Shown here: piece by piece, positions 14,140 to 22,481 of the stretch
How the letters are laid out: each line of letters begins with the position of its first letter
How positions within the stretch are numbered: position 1 is the stretch's first letter
From: an uncultured Muribaculaceae bacterium
GTDB taxonomy: Bacteria > Bacteroidota > Bacteroidia > Bacteroidales > Muribaculaceae
Reading direction: 5' to 3'
Length of the DNA stretch: 24,079 bases
Assembly: GCA_910584545.1 (NCBI GenBank)
Contig: CAJUBC010000037.1
Span: 1-24,079, forward strand
Made by a program: the position numbers and the translations under genes
Notes under the pieces: model-generated
Database searches by the model: none
Told to the model about the DNA's origin: nothing
Seen by the model: the letters and a program-made list of their open reading frames with translations, nothing else

Positions 14140-15118
14140 CCTCCCGCTCCGGTGTGCTGAACGTACAGGGATAGCTTTTCAGGCCCTTCACCGCCTTCAG
14201 GCCCTTCTGATTATAACGCCACACCGAAAGCTCGGCCAGCGGCGACAATATGGCATGTCGGCCGAGAAATGCGTTTACCCTACGTTTGAACAGAACCGAA
14301 GCCTTGTCGTCGGGAGTATCCTCCAGCCTCCGGATGAAATCCAATGCCTCGGTCCGGTCCATACCGCTTTTGTCTGCCAACAGTAGCGCAAGTGCCGTGA
14401 GATAGCCCTCGTACTGACGCGATGCCTTTATCTCCGATACCGGCGTGGTAAACGATGTGGCCGATCCGGGGATACGTTCGCGAGCGCTGAAGAAACAGGG
14501 AAGGGTCGCATATTTGCCCATTATCAGCATGGCATTATTGAAGAAGGCTTCCGCAAGAAACAGGTTTTCAAAACGAAGCTCGCCATCATTGTCAAAGCAA
14601 TAGGAATAGATGGTCCTGAAAGCATCCGTACGAGCCACTCCATAAAGCAGCGGCGCATATATGCCGCCGATCTTCTCTTTGAGACGCTCATGAGCGGTGT
14701 CCGATACAATACGGCTGTCGAAATTCCTGATGTAGCGCGGTCTGAACGTAATCCTGTTCTTTCCCGGGATAAAAGTAAGATAATGTCCCTGTGCTACGGA
14801 ATAGTCCGGATTTGCATCCAGAAACCAGGCTATCTCCTCTATGGCTTCAGGCACGGCAAAGTCATCGTCGGCGCAATAAAGCACATACGGTGTAGAAATG
14901 ATCGGCAATATTTCCTTGATTTTATGCAGGAAATGAAGGCGCGGCCTATGTATGTACACAGTAGTGGAAGAATCTATGGATCCAGTATAACGGTTGTCGG
15001 AAGAATCCGGGACTATTATTCTGATACCAGTGCCGGCATAATAATCGAGGAGTCGTTTCAGTCGCTCCGGACGATTATGGGCAGGAATTATAACGGTGAC
15101 ATTGTCAATATTCATCAT
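14105..15118 (-). CDS. Glycosyltransferase, GT2-like (TIGR00180 type)
   Basis: The 337-aa product begins with a GT-A fold nucleotide-sugar binding strand (VTVIIPAHNRPERLKRLLDYY) and carries an Asp-rich metal-binding site CADDDF with Asp84-86. Such enzymes transfer a sugar from a nucleotide donor to a growing glycan at the cytoplasmic membrane face. The longer C-terminal half (residues 130-337) resembles family members in surface polysaccharide clusters. Donor and acceptor cannot be predicted. Translation starts at ATG 15116-15118, which shares one base with the TAA stop of the flippase gene (TAATG), so the two are coupled. A second Met is the next codon. Base composition looks lower in GC than in the neighbouring housekeeping genes. 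Confidence 0.88.
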   Translation of the reverse strand: MMNIDNVTVIIPAHNRPERLKRLLDYYAGTGIRIIVPDSSDNRYTGSIDSSTTVYIHRPRLHFLHKIKEILPIISTPYVLYCADDDFAVPEAIEEIAWFLDANPDYSVAQGHYLTFIPGKNRITFRPRYIRNFDSRIVSDTAHERLKEKIGGIYAPLLYGVARTDAFRTIYSYCFDNDGELRFENLFLAEAFFNNAMLIMGKYATLPCFFSARERIPGSATSFTTPVSEIKASRQYEGYLTALALLLADKSGMDRTEALDFIRRLEDTPDDKASVLFKRRVNAFLGRHAILSPLAELSVWRYNQKGLKAVKGLKSYPCTFSTPEREAIEKAVSATGR

Positions 15119-16557
15119 TAATGTTTTTTACGGAAGAAACCGATGGCTTCGTGAATCATCTCAGAATCAACGATCCACATCAATATTGTATACAGCACGG
15201 CAGCGACCGGTATCTTCACAAGCAGCGAGATCACCGGCACCTCGATGGACCGTGTGAGAAGTAGAGTGGCAGCCATCACGACGACCGCACCGACCAGCGA
15301 CGGAAGAATGTCGGCAAGCAGATGACGCAGCCGTAATCCGATGGTTCGACACGCGAAGAACTGCCATACGGCGAGCCAACCGATATTGACAGCCACATAT
15401 ATCCTCAGCATAAAGTCAAGACCACCACTGTACGTTAGCAATATGGCACCGGTCTGTACAAGACCGATGCAGACCGTGTTCCACATGTATATGCTTGGTC
15501 GGCCGATACTGTTGAAAAGATTGCCGTAAAGCGTAGAGATAGGTATGAAAGCCCCGCCGATACATAATATGTGCATCACAGGCACGGCAGGCAGCCATTT
15601 GGCTGTGACACTTATCACAATAAGTTCCCTCGCTACAATGGCAAGACCGAACATGGCCGGAAAACTCAAGAATGCAGTGAATCGCAGCAATTTACGGAAC
15701 ACGCGCACTATCCTTTCGCGATCATCGACCGTCTGTCGCAATACCGGCTGTCCCACGCTTCCGATCATGCCGGAAAGAGCGGAATAACCCATGGTGGTCC
15801 ACTTGTTGCCCTGCGTATAGAAACCGGTGGTGACCATTCCGTAGAAACGGCCCAGCAGCGCAGCGAAAAAGTTATTGTTGAAATGATTGAAAAGCGCTAC
15901 GGTCAACTGCCGGACACTGAACGGGAACATTTCCGATATGGTCTTCCACGAAAACTCAAATCCTATCCTCAACGCCGAGAAATGCCACAGCAACAGATTG
16001 TATATCAAGGAATATGTGACAGTCTGTATCGCTATTCCCCAATAAGCCATCCCGTTGAGAGCGCAAATCACACCGACTGTGCCGGACATCGTCACCGCTA
16101 TGATCAACGATTTGCTTCGTTGCTTTATCTTAAGATTCTTGAGCAGATAGCCTGAAGGAGCGGTACCCAGTGCCCCGAAAAAGGAACTCATGAACAGGAA
16201 GCGTGCGAGAGGCACCATCTCCGGGGTGCGGTAGAACGCCGCTATAGGCCTGGCTAAAAAGAAAAGGGCGATATAAAGCCCCATTCCCACAGTTATGTTG
16301 AACCAGAAAACGGAACTGTAATCTCTGCGGTCTATATCCCTGCGGTTGACTATGGCGAGAGTGAAGCCGCTTTCCGAAAAAATACCGGCTACGGCAGAAA
16401 AGATTGTAAGTGCGCCGATTACGCCGTAATCTCCGGGCGTAAGGATGCGGGACAGCACGATGCCGAAGGCAAGATTGAGCAGTTGCATCCCCCCGTTGCC
16501 CAATCCTCCCCAAAGGAGCCCCTTCGCCGTCTTTCTCTTCAATTCACTGTCAGCCAT
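15118..16557 (-). CDS. Polysaccharide flippase, Wzx/PST type (lipopolysaccharide biosynthesis)
   Basis: This is a large integral membrane protein of the MVF/PST exporter family with about a dozen hydrophobic segments. The N-terminus KRKTAKGLLWGGLGNGGMQLLNLAFGIVLSRILTPGDYGVIG is typical of WzxC-like O-unit or capsule translocases, which move lipid-linked glycans across the inner membrane. The open frame extends upstream to 16626. The promoter lies at 16582-16612, downstream of that first Met, so the ATG at 16555-16557 is chosen, giving 479 residues starting MADSELKRK. The stop overlaps the start of the glycosyltransferase by one base. The pair probably adds to a surface glycan; the rest of such a locus is not in the window. 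Confidence 0.93.
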   Translation of the reverse strand: MADSELKRKTAKGLLWGGLGNGGMQLLNLAFGIVLSRILTPGDYGVIGALTIFSAVAGIFSESGFTLAIVNRRDIDRRDYSSVFWFNITVGMGLYIALFFLARPIAAFYRTPEMVPLARFLFMSSFFGALGTAPSGYLLKNLKIKQRSKSLIIAVTMSGTVGVICALNGMAYWGIAIQTVTYSLIYNLLLWHFSALRIGFEFSWKTISEMFPFSVRQLTVALFNHFNNNFFAALLGRFYGMVTTGFYTQGNKWTTMGYSALSGMIGSVGQPVLRQTVDDRERIVRVFRKLLRFTAFLSFPAMFGLAIVARELIVISVTAKWLPAVPVMHILCIGGAFIPISTLYGNLFNSIGRPSIYMWNTVCIGLVQTGAILLTYSGGLDFMLRIYVAVNIGWLAVWQFFACRTIGLRLRHLLADILPSLVGAVVVMAATLLLTRSIEVPVISLLVKIPVAAVLYTILMWIVDSEMIHEAIGFFRKKH

Positions 16558-16581
16558 TTTTACAAAAAAATGTTTGAACCG

Positions 16582-16612
16582 CAAAATTACCGAATTTTTC
16601 CGAATACTCAAA
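16582..16612 (-). promoter_or_regulatory. Bacteroidota-type promoter for the flippase
   Basis: On the minus strand TTTG (16609-16612) and TAATTTTG (16582-16589) are 19 bases apart, a full consensus match. The predicted transcription start is near 16575, about 18 bases before the ATG at 16557, and this fixes the start codon. Confidence 0.8.
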
Positions 16613-16706
16613 ATTCCGAAATCCATAGAGATATCAGGAGATTATGGAGAGACGCATGCGCCAAAGATGTGCGCGAAGGCGAAAGGAAGCGAAAGATGCC
16701 AAAAGA

Positions 16707-16738
16707 TTTCGCCATATCATTTTTTTTTGCTAAATTTG
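16707..16738 (+). promoter_or_regulatory. Promoter for aspS and the following operon
   Basis: TAAATTTG at 16731-16738 is an exact -7 match. TTTC at 16707-16710, 20 bases upstream, is a one-base variant of the -33 element. The leader would be about 100 bases. It diverges from the flippase promoter across roughly 95 bases. Confidence 0.65.
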
Positions 16739-16844
16739 CACGTTTAAAGTGCTTTGGTCATTCGTGGCGCACGAGCAACATACGCGGAGAGCGTCCAAAA
16801 ACGAATACTGAAGGACCGGAAGAAATTTATTTCTATAGTTTGCG

Positions 16845-18614
16845 ATGTATAGAGACAATACATGCGGCGAGTTGAGACTTGCCGATGCCGGCAAGGAGGT
16901 TAAACTCGCCGGATGGGTTCAGAGAATCCGCAAGATGGGCGGCATGACGTTCGTCGATGTCCGCGACCGTTATGGAATTACCCAGGTGGTGTTCGGTCAG
17001 GACATAGATGCCGAACTCGCCGACAAAGCCAACAAACTCGGCCGTGAATTCGTGGTTCAGATCACAGGTACCGTGCGCGAGAGAAGCTCGAAAAACCCCA
17101 ATCTCCCCACCGGAGACATCGAGGTAATCGCCAACGGACTTAATATACTCAACCGCAGCGAGGTACCTCCATTCACAATCGAGGACAACACCGACGGCGG
17201 CGATGACCTCCGCATGAAATACCGCTATCTGGACCTCCGCCGTCCGACGGTACGCAAGAACCTCGAGCTTCGCCACAAGATGGCCTTCGAGATCCGCCGT
17301 TACCTCGACGCCAACGCATTCCTCGAGGTGGAGACTCCTATTCTTGTGAAATCCACGCCTGAAGGAGCCCGCGACTTCGTGGTTCCCTCGCGTATGAACC
17401 CCGGCGAATTCTACGCTCTGCCGCAGAGCCCGCAGCTTTTCAAGCAGCTTCTGATGGTGAGCGGATTCGACCGCTATTTCCAGATTGCAAAATGTTTCCG
17501 CGACGAGGATCTGCGTGCCGACCGCCAGCCGGAGTTCACGCAGATAGACTGCGAGATGAGCTTCGTTGAGCAGGAGGATGTGATCCAGATGTTCGAAGGC
17601 CTCGTGAAGCACATATTCAAATATGTAAAGGGTATCGATTTCACGGACGCCTTTCCCCGCATCACATGGCAGGACGCCATGACCCGCTACGGAAGCGACA
17701 AGCCCGACATCCGCTTCGGCATGGAATTCGTGGAATTCACCGACCTTGCCAAAGGCAAAGGCTTCGCCGTCGCCGACGCTGCAGAGATTCTCGTGGGAAT
17801 CTGCGCGCCCGGTTGCGCAGGCTATTCCCGCAAGCAGATAGATGAGCTCACAGAGTTCGTGAAACGCCCTCAGATCGGAGCCAAAGGCCTGATGTGGGTG
17901 AAGTTCGAGCCGAACGGGGAGATCAAGAGCTCAATCGGCAAATTCTACACACCCGAACAGCTCGCCGAATGGGGACGCCGCGCCGGTGCCAAGGAGGGAG
18001 ACCTTCTGCTCGTGATGGCAGGAGACAATGCCATGAAGACCCGCAAGCAGCTGTGCGAGCTCCGTCTTGAGATGGGAGAGCGTCTCGGATTCCGCGACCG
18101 CGAGGTGTTTGCTCCCCTGTGGGTGGTGGACTTCCCCCTCTTCGAGTGGGACGACGAGACGCAAAGATATTACGCCATGCATCACCCCTTCACATCGCCC
18201 AACCACGAGGACATTCCGCTTCTCAAGAGCGACACAGGCCGCGTACGCGCCACTGCCTATGACATAGTGGTAAACGGCACTGAGCTCGGAGGCGGCTCTA
18301 TCCGTATACACGACTCGGGGCTTCAGGACCAGATGTTCGAGCTCCTCGGCTTCACTCCCGAGCGCGCTCACGAGCAGTTCGGCTTCCTGATGAACGCCTT
18401 CAAATTCGGAGCACCCCCTCACGGCGGACTCGCGCTCGGATTCGACCGTTTCGTGTCGATGCTAGCCGGCCTCGACACTATCCGCGACACCATCGCATTC
18501 CCCAAAAACAACTCAGGCCGCGACGTGATGAACGAGTCGCCGTCGCCCATCGACGCATCGCAGCTCGAAGAACTCCGTCTTGAACTTCGTCCCGCCGATG
18601 ACAAGAGTAAGTGA
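16845..18614 (+). CDS. aspS: Aspartyl-tRNA synthetase
   Basis: This is a class II aminoacyl-tRNA synthetase charging tRNA-Asp. The 589-aa length is that of bacterial AspRS. An N-terminal OB-fold anticodon-binding domain (about 1-105, with VKLAGWVQRIRKMGGMTFVDVRDRYG) is followed by the catalytic core. Motif 2 is visible as FRDEDLRADRQPEFTQIDCEMSF, with Arg219. The bacterial GAD insertion lies at roughly 290-410, then HHPFTSPN. Motif 3 GLALGFDRF has Arg535. Whether it is the discriminating or the Asp/Asn non-discriminating form cannot be told from the sequence alone. It heads a run of genes that includes four queuosine biosynthesis genes, and queuosine modifies tRNA-Asp. Confidence 0.98.
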   Translation: MYRDNTCGELRLADAGKEVKLAGWVQRIRKMGGMTFVDVRDRYGITQVVFGQDIDAELADKANKLGREFVVQITGTVRERSSKNPNLPTGDIEVIANGLNILNRSEVPPFTIEDNTDGGDDLRMKYRYLDLRRPTVRKNLELRHKMAFEIRRYLDANAFLEVETPILVKSTPEGARDFVVPSRMNPGEFYALPQSPQLFKQLLMVSGFDRYFQIAKCFRDEDLRADRQPEFTQIDCEMSFVEQEDVIQMFEGLVKHIFKYVKGIDFTDAFPRITWQDAMTRYGSDKPDIRFGMEFVEFTDLAKGKGFAVADAAEILVGICAPGCAGYSRKQIDELTEFVKRPQIGAKGLMWVKFEPNGEIKSSIGKFYTPEQLAEWGRRAGAKEGDLLLVMAGDNAMKTRKQLCELRLEMGERLGFRDREVFAPLWVVDFPLFEWDDETQRYYAMHHPFTSPNHEDIPLLKSDTGRVRATAYDIVVNGTELGGGSIRIHDSGLQDQMFELLGFTPERAHEQFGFLMNAFKFGAPPHGGLALGFDRFVSMLAGLDTIRDTIAFPKNNSGRDVMNESPSPIDASQLEELRLELRPADDKSK

Positions 18615-19383
18615 CATAGCGGCCGCCATCGAGGATTTCGCCCCTCTCCAGCTGCAGGAGGACTACGACAACGCAGGACTCCAGATAGGAGATCCCGCTA
18701 TGGAGGTCTCGGGAGTGCTTCTCTGTCTCGATGTGACCGAGGAGGCACTCAACGAGGCGTTGCGGCGCAGCTGCAACATGGTGGTGAGCCACCATCCGTT
18801 GATTTTCCGCGGACTCAAGCACCTGACGGGCCATACCGACACCGAGCGCATCGTGATCCGCGCCCTGCGCGACAACGTGGCGATCTACTCGGCACATACC
18901 AACCTCGACTCCGCGTGGGATGGCGTAAGCCATGAAATGGGCCACATACTCGGCCTTACCGACATCAGCGTGCTCGCGCCCCGCGACGCATACCGTCGCG
19001 AAGGCCTCGGAGTTGTCGGAAACCTCACACCGACGCCCAAGCTCGAATTCCTGCGTCGCCTCAAGGATAAATTCCATGTGAAGGCCCTGAGGTATTCCGC
19101 ACAGAGTCCGCAGCTTGTGGTAAAGCGTGTCGCCCTCTGCGGCGGCGCCGGGGCAAGTCTTATTCCCGACGCGGTCAAAGCAGGGGCCGACATCATAGTG
19201 ACCGGAGACGTAAAATATCATGACTTCACCACTTGGGGCCTCGACATCGTGGTGGCCGACATAGGCCATTACGAAAGCGAGCTCTGCTCCACCCGCATTC
19301 TCTCGCGGATCATCCGCGAGAGACATCCCGGACTCGTCACCTATTTCTCCGAATCAAACCGGAGCCCGGTGGGAGTGATGTGA
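18598..19383 (+). CDS. Nif3-like dinuclear metal center protein
   Basis: This 261-aa member of the Nif3/YbgI/YqfO family forms toroidal hexamers with a two-metal site in each subunit. Metal ligands are visible as SHHPLIF (His65, His66), HTNLD (His100, Asp104) and the C-terminal ADIGHYESE. GDVKYHD is also conserved. Proposed roles include GTP cyclohydrolase I-like activity and metal-dependent hydrolysis, but none is settled. The start ATG 18598-18600 overlaps the end of aspS by 17 bp, indicating translational coupling; a TTG at 18580 is less likely. Here no PII-like insertion is present, so it is the short form. Proximity to the pterin-derived queD pathway is notable but not proof of a link. 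Confidence 0.93.
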   Translation: MTRVSDIAAAIEDFAPLQLQEDYDNAGLQIGDPAMEVSGVLLCLDVTEEALNEALRRSCNMVVSHHPLIFRGLKHLTGHTDTERIVIRALRDNVAIYSAHTNLDSAWDGVSHEMGHILGLTDISVLAPRDAYRREGLGVVGNLTPTPKLEFLRRLKDKFHVKALRYSAQSPQLVVKRVALCGGAGASLIPDAVKAGADIIVTGDVKYHDFTTWGLDIVVADIGHYESELCSTRILSRIIRERHPGLVTYFSESNRSPVGVM

Positions 19384-19442
19384 GACACGACAGGATGAAG
19401 CTCCGTTTTACAATAGAATAAAGAACAGTGAATTAACAAGAT

Positions 19443-20246
19443 ATGGCAGAAAAAAAAGCTGATAAAGAGCGCAGCGTGGAAGAACGGCTCAAAGCCCTCT
19501 ACAAGCTCCAGACATACCTTTCCGAGATAGACCGCATAAGAATTCTCCGCGGCGAACTCCCCAACGAGGTTAAAGACCGCGAGGATGAAATCGCCCGGTA
19601 CGAGACCCGTATCGCCAAACATGAGGAGGAGATCAAGGAACTCGAGAATCTCATCAAGGTGAAGACCGGAGAGATCGAGGACCGCAAAGTGAAGATCGCC
19701 AAGTACGAGGAGCAGATAAACAACGTCAGGAACAACCGCGAATACGCCTTCCTCGAGAAGGAGAAGGAATATGAGAGTCTCGAGGTGGAACTGGCCGAAA
19801 AGAATATCCGCGAGGCCCACGAGCGCATAGCGCAGAAACACGCCGACATTGAGTCCGATCAAGCTCAGCTCGAGGACAACCGTCACATTCTGGAGCAGAA
19901 GCGTCAGGAGCTTGACGAAATCATCTCCGAGACACGCCAGCAGGAAGATGAGCTCCGCCAGAAAGCCAAGGACCTCGAGCCCATGGTGGACCGCTATACT
20001 CTGGAGGCGTTCAAGAGGATTCGGAAAAACGCGCGTAACGGTCTCGGAATCGTCACGGTACAGCGCGATGCATGCGGCGGATGCTTCAACCGCATTCCCC
20101 CTCAGCGCCAGCTGGAGATCAAGATGCACAAGAAGGTGATTGTCTGCGAATATTGCGGACGCATCATGATTGACGGCGCACTGGCCGGCATAAACGAAAC
20201 CCCTGCCGCTCCTGAAAAGAAGAAACGTGCTTCCCGCAAGAAATAA
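19443..20246 (+). CDS. Coiled-coil protein with C4-type zinc ribbon
   Basis: The 267-aa product has a long, highly charged coiled coil (about residues 10-195, rich in Glu and Lys with heptad-like spacing). It is followed by a zinc-ribbon domain with Cys211-x2-Cys214 (CGGCFNRIPPQRQ) and Cys235-x2-Cys238 (CEYCGR). This is the zf-RING_7 (PF02591) arrangement found widely in bacteria, with the C-terminal tail basic and Ala-rich (APEKKKRASRKK). The role in bacteria is not known; nucleic-acid or ribosome interaction has been suggested by the ribbon and tail. It lies 59 bp after the Nif3 gene and 17 bp before queD. Conservation of the neighbourhood would help assign it. Confidence 0.92.
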   Translation: MAEKKADKERSVEERLKALYKLQTYLSEIDRIRILRGELPNEVKDREDEIARYETRIAKHEEEIKELENLIKVKTGEIEDRKVKIAKYEEQINNVRNNREYAFLEKEKEYESLEVELAEKNIREAHERIAQKHADIESDQAQLEDNRHILEQKRQELDEIISETRQQEDELRQKAKDLEPMVDRYTLEAFKRIRKNARNGLGIVTVQRDACGGCFNRIPPQRQLEIKMHKKVIVCEYCGRIMIDGALAGINETPAAPEKKKRASRKK

Positions 20247-20263
20247 CCCAGCGCGGACTGCAG

Positions 20264-20596
20264 ATGTACATAGTAAAGAAAAGATTTGAAGTGAGCGCCG
20301 CCCACAGGCTGGAACTCAGCTACGAAAGCAAATGCTCGGCACTCCACGGCCACAACTGGATTGTGACCGTGGAATGCCGAGCACGCGAACTCAATGCCGA
20401 CGGCATGGTGGCGGACTTCACCCACATAAAGCGACGCATCACAGATGCCCTCGACCATAAGGTCCTCAACGAGGTGCTCCCATTCAACCCTACTGCGGAG
20501 AACATAGCCAGATGGATCGTCGACACCACTCCCGGATGCTTCCGCTGCGAGGTGATGGAGAGCGAGGGTAATTGCGCTATCTATGAAAAAGATTAA
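20264..20596 (+). CDS. queD: 6-carboxytetrahydropterin synthase QueD
   Basis: QueD makes 6-carboxy-5,6,7,8-tetrahydropterin from dihydroneopterin triphosphate, the second step of queuosine synthesis. The 110-aa protein has the zinc histidines in SAAHRL (His14) and LHGHNW (His28, His30). It also has the Cys24 nucleophile before them, the DHKVLN pair (Asp64, His65), PTAENIARW and the pterin-anchoring Glu in MESEGN. It starts 17 bp after the zinc-ribbon gene. Its last 14 bp overlap queE, so the two are coupled. The small size and its place next to queE favour QueD over a eukaryotic-type PTPS or a folate-pathway variant. Confidence 0.95.
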   Translation: MYIVKKRFEVSAAHRLELSYESKCSALHGHNWIVTVECRARELNADGMVADFTHIKRRITDALDHKVLNEVLPFNPTAENIARWIVDTTPGCFRCEVMESEGNCAIYEKD

Positions 20597-21236
20597 CGAG
20601 ATTTTCTATTCCCTGCAGGGGGAAGGTCATCACACCGGCTATCCGTCGGTGTTTATTCGTTTTTCCGGGTGCAACCTTGACTGCGGTTTCTGCGACACTC
20701 GGCACAACGAGGGCATTTACATGGACAACAATGCCATCATCCATGCGGTGAACCTCTACAAGGCCGACTGGATAGTACTGACCGGAGGTGAACCGTCCCT
20801 ATGGATTGACGATGACTTCATTCACCTCCTCAGACGGGCCACAGGCAAGAAGATAGCCATCGAGACCAACGGCACGCGTCCGCTTCCCGCCGGGATAGAC
20901 TGGGTGACAGTATCTCCGAAAATCGGAGTGAAATCCAGATCCGGAGCACTTTATTGCGATGAAGGCACCCCTGAATGCGGCGAGTCCGCTGACAGAGGCG
21001 CGATTATCGCCGTTGAACATGCCGACGAGATCAAGGTGGTCGACATCGGACAGGACCTCAACCCGTATTTCGGTCTGAAATGCAGGAAAGAGAACACACT
21101 GATGTATCTTCAACCCTGCTATGTGCCGGACCCAGAGGTATTCCGACGCAACCGACTACGCACCGTGAGCCGTGTACTCGCTGACCCGCGCTGGACTCTG
21201 TCAGTCCAGTTGCACCGATACCTCGGCATCCCATAA
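20583..21236 (+). CDS. queE: 7-carboxy-7-deazaguanine synthase QueE (radical SAM)
   Basis: QueE is the radical SAM enzyme that converts 6-carboxytetrahydropterin to 7-carboxy-7-deazaguanine. The substrate-binding start EIFYSLQGEG(7-15)HHTG is followed by the 4Fe-4S motif Cys30-x3-Cys34-x2-Cys37 in FSGCNLDCGFCDT. This is the usual CX3CX2C without the insertions seen in some subfamilies. The SAM-binding TGGEPSL, IETNGT and VSPK strands are visible. The 217-aa length is normal. It overlaps queD by 14 bp and is followed by queF after a short gap. Confidence 0.95.
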   Translation: MKKINEIFYSLQGEGHHTGYPSVFIRFSGCNLDCGFCDTRHNEGIYMDNNAIIHAVNLYKADWIVLTGGEPSLWIDDDFIHLLRRATGKKIAIETNGTRPLPAGIDWVTVSPKIGVKSRSGALYCDEGTPECGESADRGAIIAVEHADEIKVVDIGQDLNPYFGLKCRKENTLMYLQPCYVPDPEVFRRNRLRTVSRVLADPRWTLSVQLHRYLGIP

Positions 21237-21293
21237 CGAAGATTATGGGAGACAGTGGCCAAAGATAAACAAGAACATCATTCCAATCTGAAA

Positions 21294-21770
21294 ATGAGAA
21301 CCGATAAAGAACTCGAGGGCGTGACTCTACTCGGGAACCAGGGGACCGTCTACCGTGACACATACACCCCGGAGGTGCTCGAGACTTTCGAGAACAAGCA
21401 CCCCGACAACGAGTATGTCGTGACATTCGACTGTCCTGAATTCACCACCCTCTGCCCGAAAACCGGCCAGCCGGATTTCGGCCACATCTATATATCCTAC
21501 ATACCACGACAGCGGATGGTTGAGAGCAAAAGCCTGAAACTGTACCTCTTTTCATTCCGCAACCATGGAGATTTCCATGAAGACTGCGTGAACATAATAA
21601 TGAAGGACCTAAAGGCCCTTATGGATCCACGATATATCGAGGTGCGCGGAGAATTCATGCCGCGCGGCGGCATCTCCATCCACCCCTTCGCCAACTACGG
21701 CGATGCGGAGCATGCTGACTTCGCCGTCTGCCGCCGCGAACAGCAGTTCCGAGACCTCTCCATCCGTTGA
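21294..21770 (+). CDS. queF: NADPH-dependent preQ0 reductase QueF
   Basis: QueF reduces the nitrile of 7-cyano-7-deazaguanine (preQ0) to the aminomethyl group of preQ1. It is the short, unimodular T-fold form. The catalytic Cys in CPEFTTLCPKTGQPDF (Cys54 from this start) and the following Asp61 are present. So are the family strings KSLKLYLFSFRNHGDFHEDC and PRGGISIHPFANYG. The open frame could begin with GTG at 21255, adding 13 residues. The ATG at 21294 is preferred because the resulting N-terminus (MRTDKELEGVTLLGN) has the length usual for Bacteroidales QueF. The gene sits between queE and queC in the same run. Confidence 0.95.
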   Translation: MRTDKELEGVTLLGNQGTVYRDTYTPEVLETFENKHPDNEYVVTFDCPEFTTLCPKTGQPDFGHIYISYIPRQRMVESKSLKLYLFSFRNHGDFHEDCVNIIMKDLKALMDPRYIEVRGEFMPRGGISIHPFANYGDAEHADFAVCRREQQFRDLSIR

Positions 21771-21821
21771 ACCTGATTCAATGGGCCGAGCAATCTGTAT
21801 TACCCTAACACGCAATGTATT

Positions 21822-22481
21822 ATGACTTGCGATAAAGATTCTGTCATAGTGCTTTCCGGAGGACTCGACTCCACCACTCTCCTCCATGAATATAAAGACA
21901 GGATAGCACTTGCCGTGACTTTCGACTACGGCTCCAACCATAACGAAAGGGAAATCGCCTGTGCCCGTCGTCAATGTGTCCTTCTCGGCATCGAACACAT
22001 AGTGATTCCCCTCGGGTTCATGGGAGAATACTTCAAGAGCTCGCTCCTCGCGGGAGCCGATGCGATTCCCGACGGAAACTATGACTCAGACAACATGAAG
22101 AGCACCGTGGTACCGTTCCGCAACGGTATAATGCTCTCCGTGGCATGTGGCCTCGCCGAGAGCCGCGGGCTGAAGCATGTGCTCATAGCCAACCATGGCG
22201 GCGACCATGCCATCTACCCCGACTGCCGACGTCCATTCATCGAGGCAATGGATCTTGCCATGCGGGAAGGCACTTACGTCAACGTCAGCATACTTGCTCC
22301 CTACACCGACATCTCCAAGGCCGACATCGTGGCAAGGGGCGCGAAGTTAGGCGTGGACTATTCCGACACATACTCCTGCTACAAAGGTGGTGAACGGCAT
22401 TGCGGGACATGCGGGACATGCACCGAAAGGAAAGAAGCTTTCGCAATAGCAGGAATTCCTGACCCCACAAGATACGAATGA
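21822..22481 (+). CDS. queC: 7-cyano-7-deazaguanine synthase QueC
   Basis: QueC uses ATP and ammonia to turn 7-carboxy-7-deazaguanine into preQ0. The PP-loop SGGLDSTT is at 12-19, followed by FDYGSNHNEREI. The zinc-binding end has Cys186 and the CGTCGTC cluster (Cys194, Cys197, Cys200) in CYKGGERHCGTCGTCTERKEAF. The 219-aa length is normal. The order queD, queE, queF, queC covers the path from dihydroneopterin triphosphate to preQ1. Its stop overlaps the start of the S41 protease as ATGA, an arrangement that suggests translational coupling. Confidence 0.96.
   Translation: MTCDKDSVIVLSGGLDSTTLLHEYKDRIALAVTFDYGSNHNEREIACARRQCVLLGIEHIVIPLGFMGEYFKSSLLAGADAIPDGNYDSDNMKSTVVPFRNGIMLSVACGLAESRGLKHVLIANHGGDHAIYPDCRRPFIEAMDLAMREGTYVNVSILAPYTDISKADIVARGAKLGVDYSDTYSCYKGGERHCGTCGTCTERKEAFAIAGIPDPTRYE

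Noticed and set aside
19341..20129. 262-codon ORF antisense to the zinc-ribbon gene
   Set aside because: The Leu-rich product is the complement of a Glu/Lys-rich coiled coil; it is not a membrane protein.
20247..20263. preQ1 riboswitch ahead of queD
   Set aside because: The gap is only 17 bases and queD follows the zinc-ribbon gene in a run; no riboswitch-like pairing was seen there or in the other que gaps.
22405..22425. Tandem TGCGGGACA repeat in queC
   Set aside because: It encodes the conserved CGTCGTC zinc cluster of QueC, not a repeat expansion.
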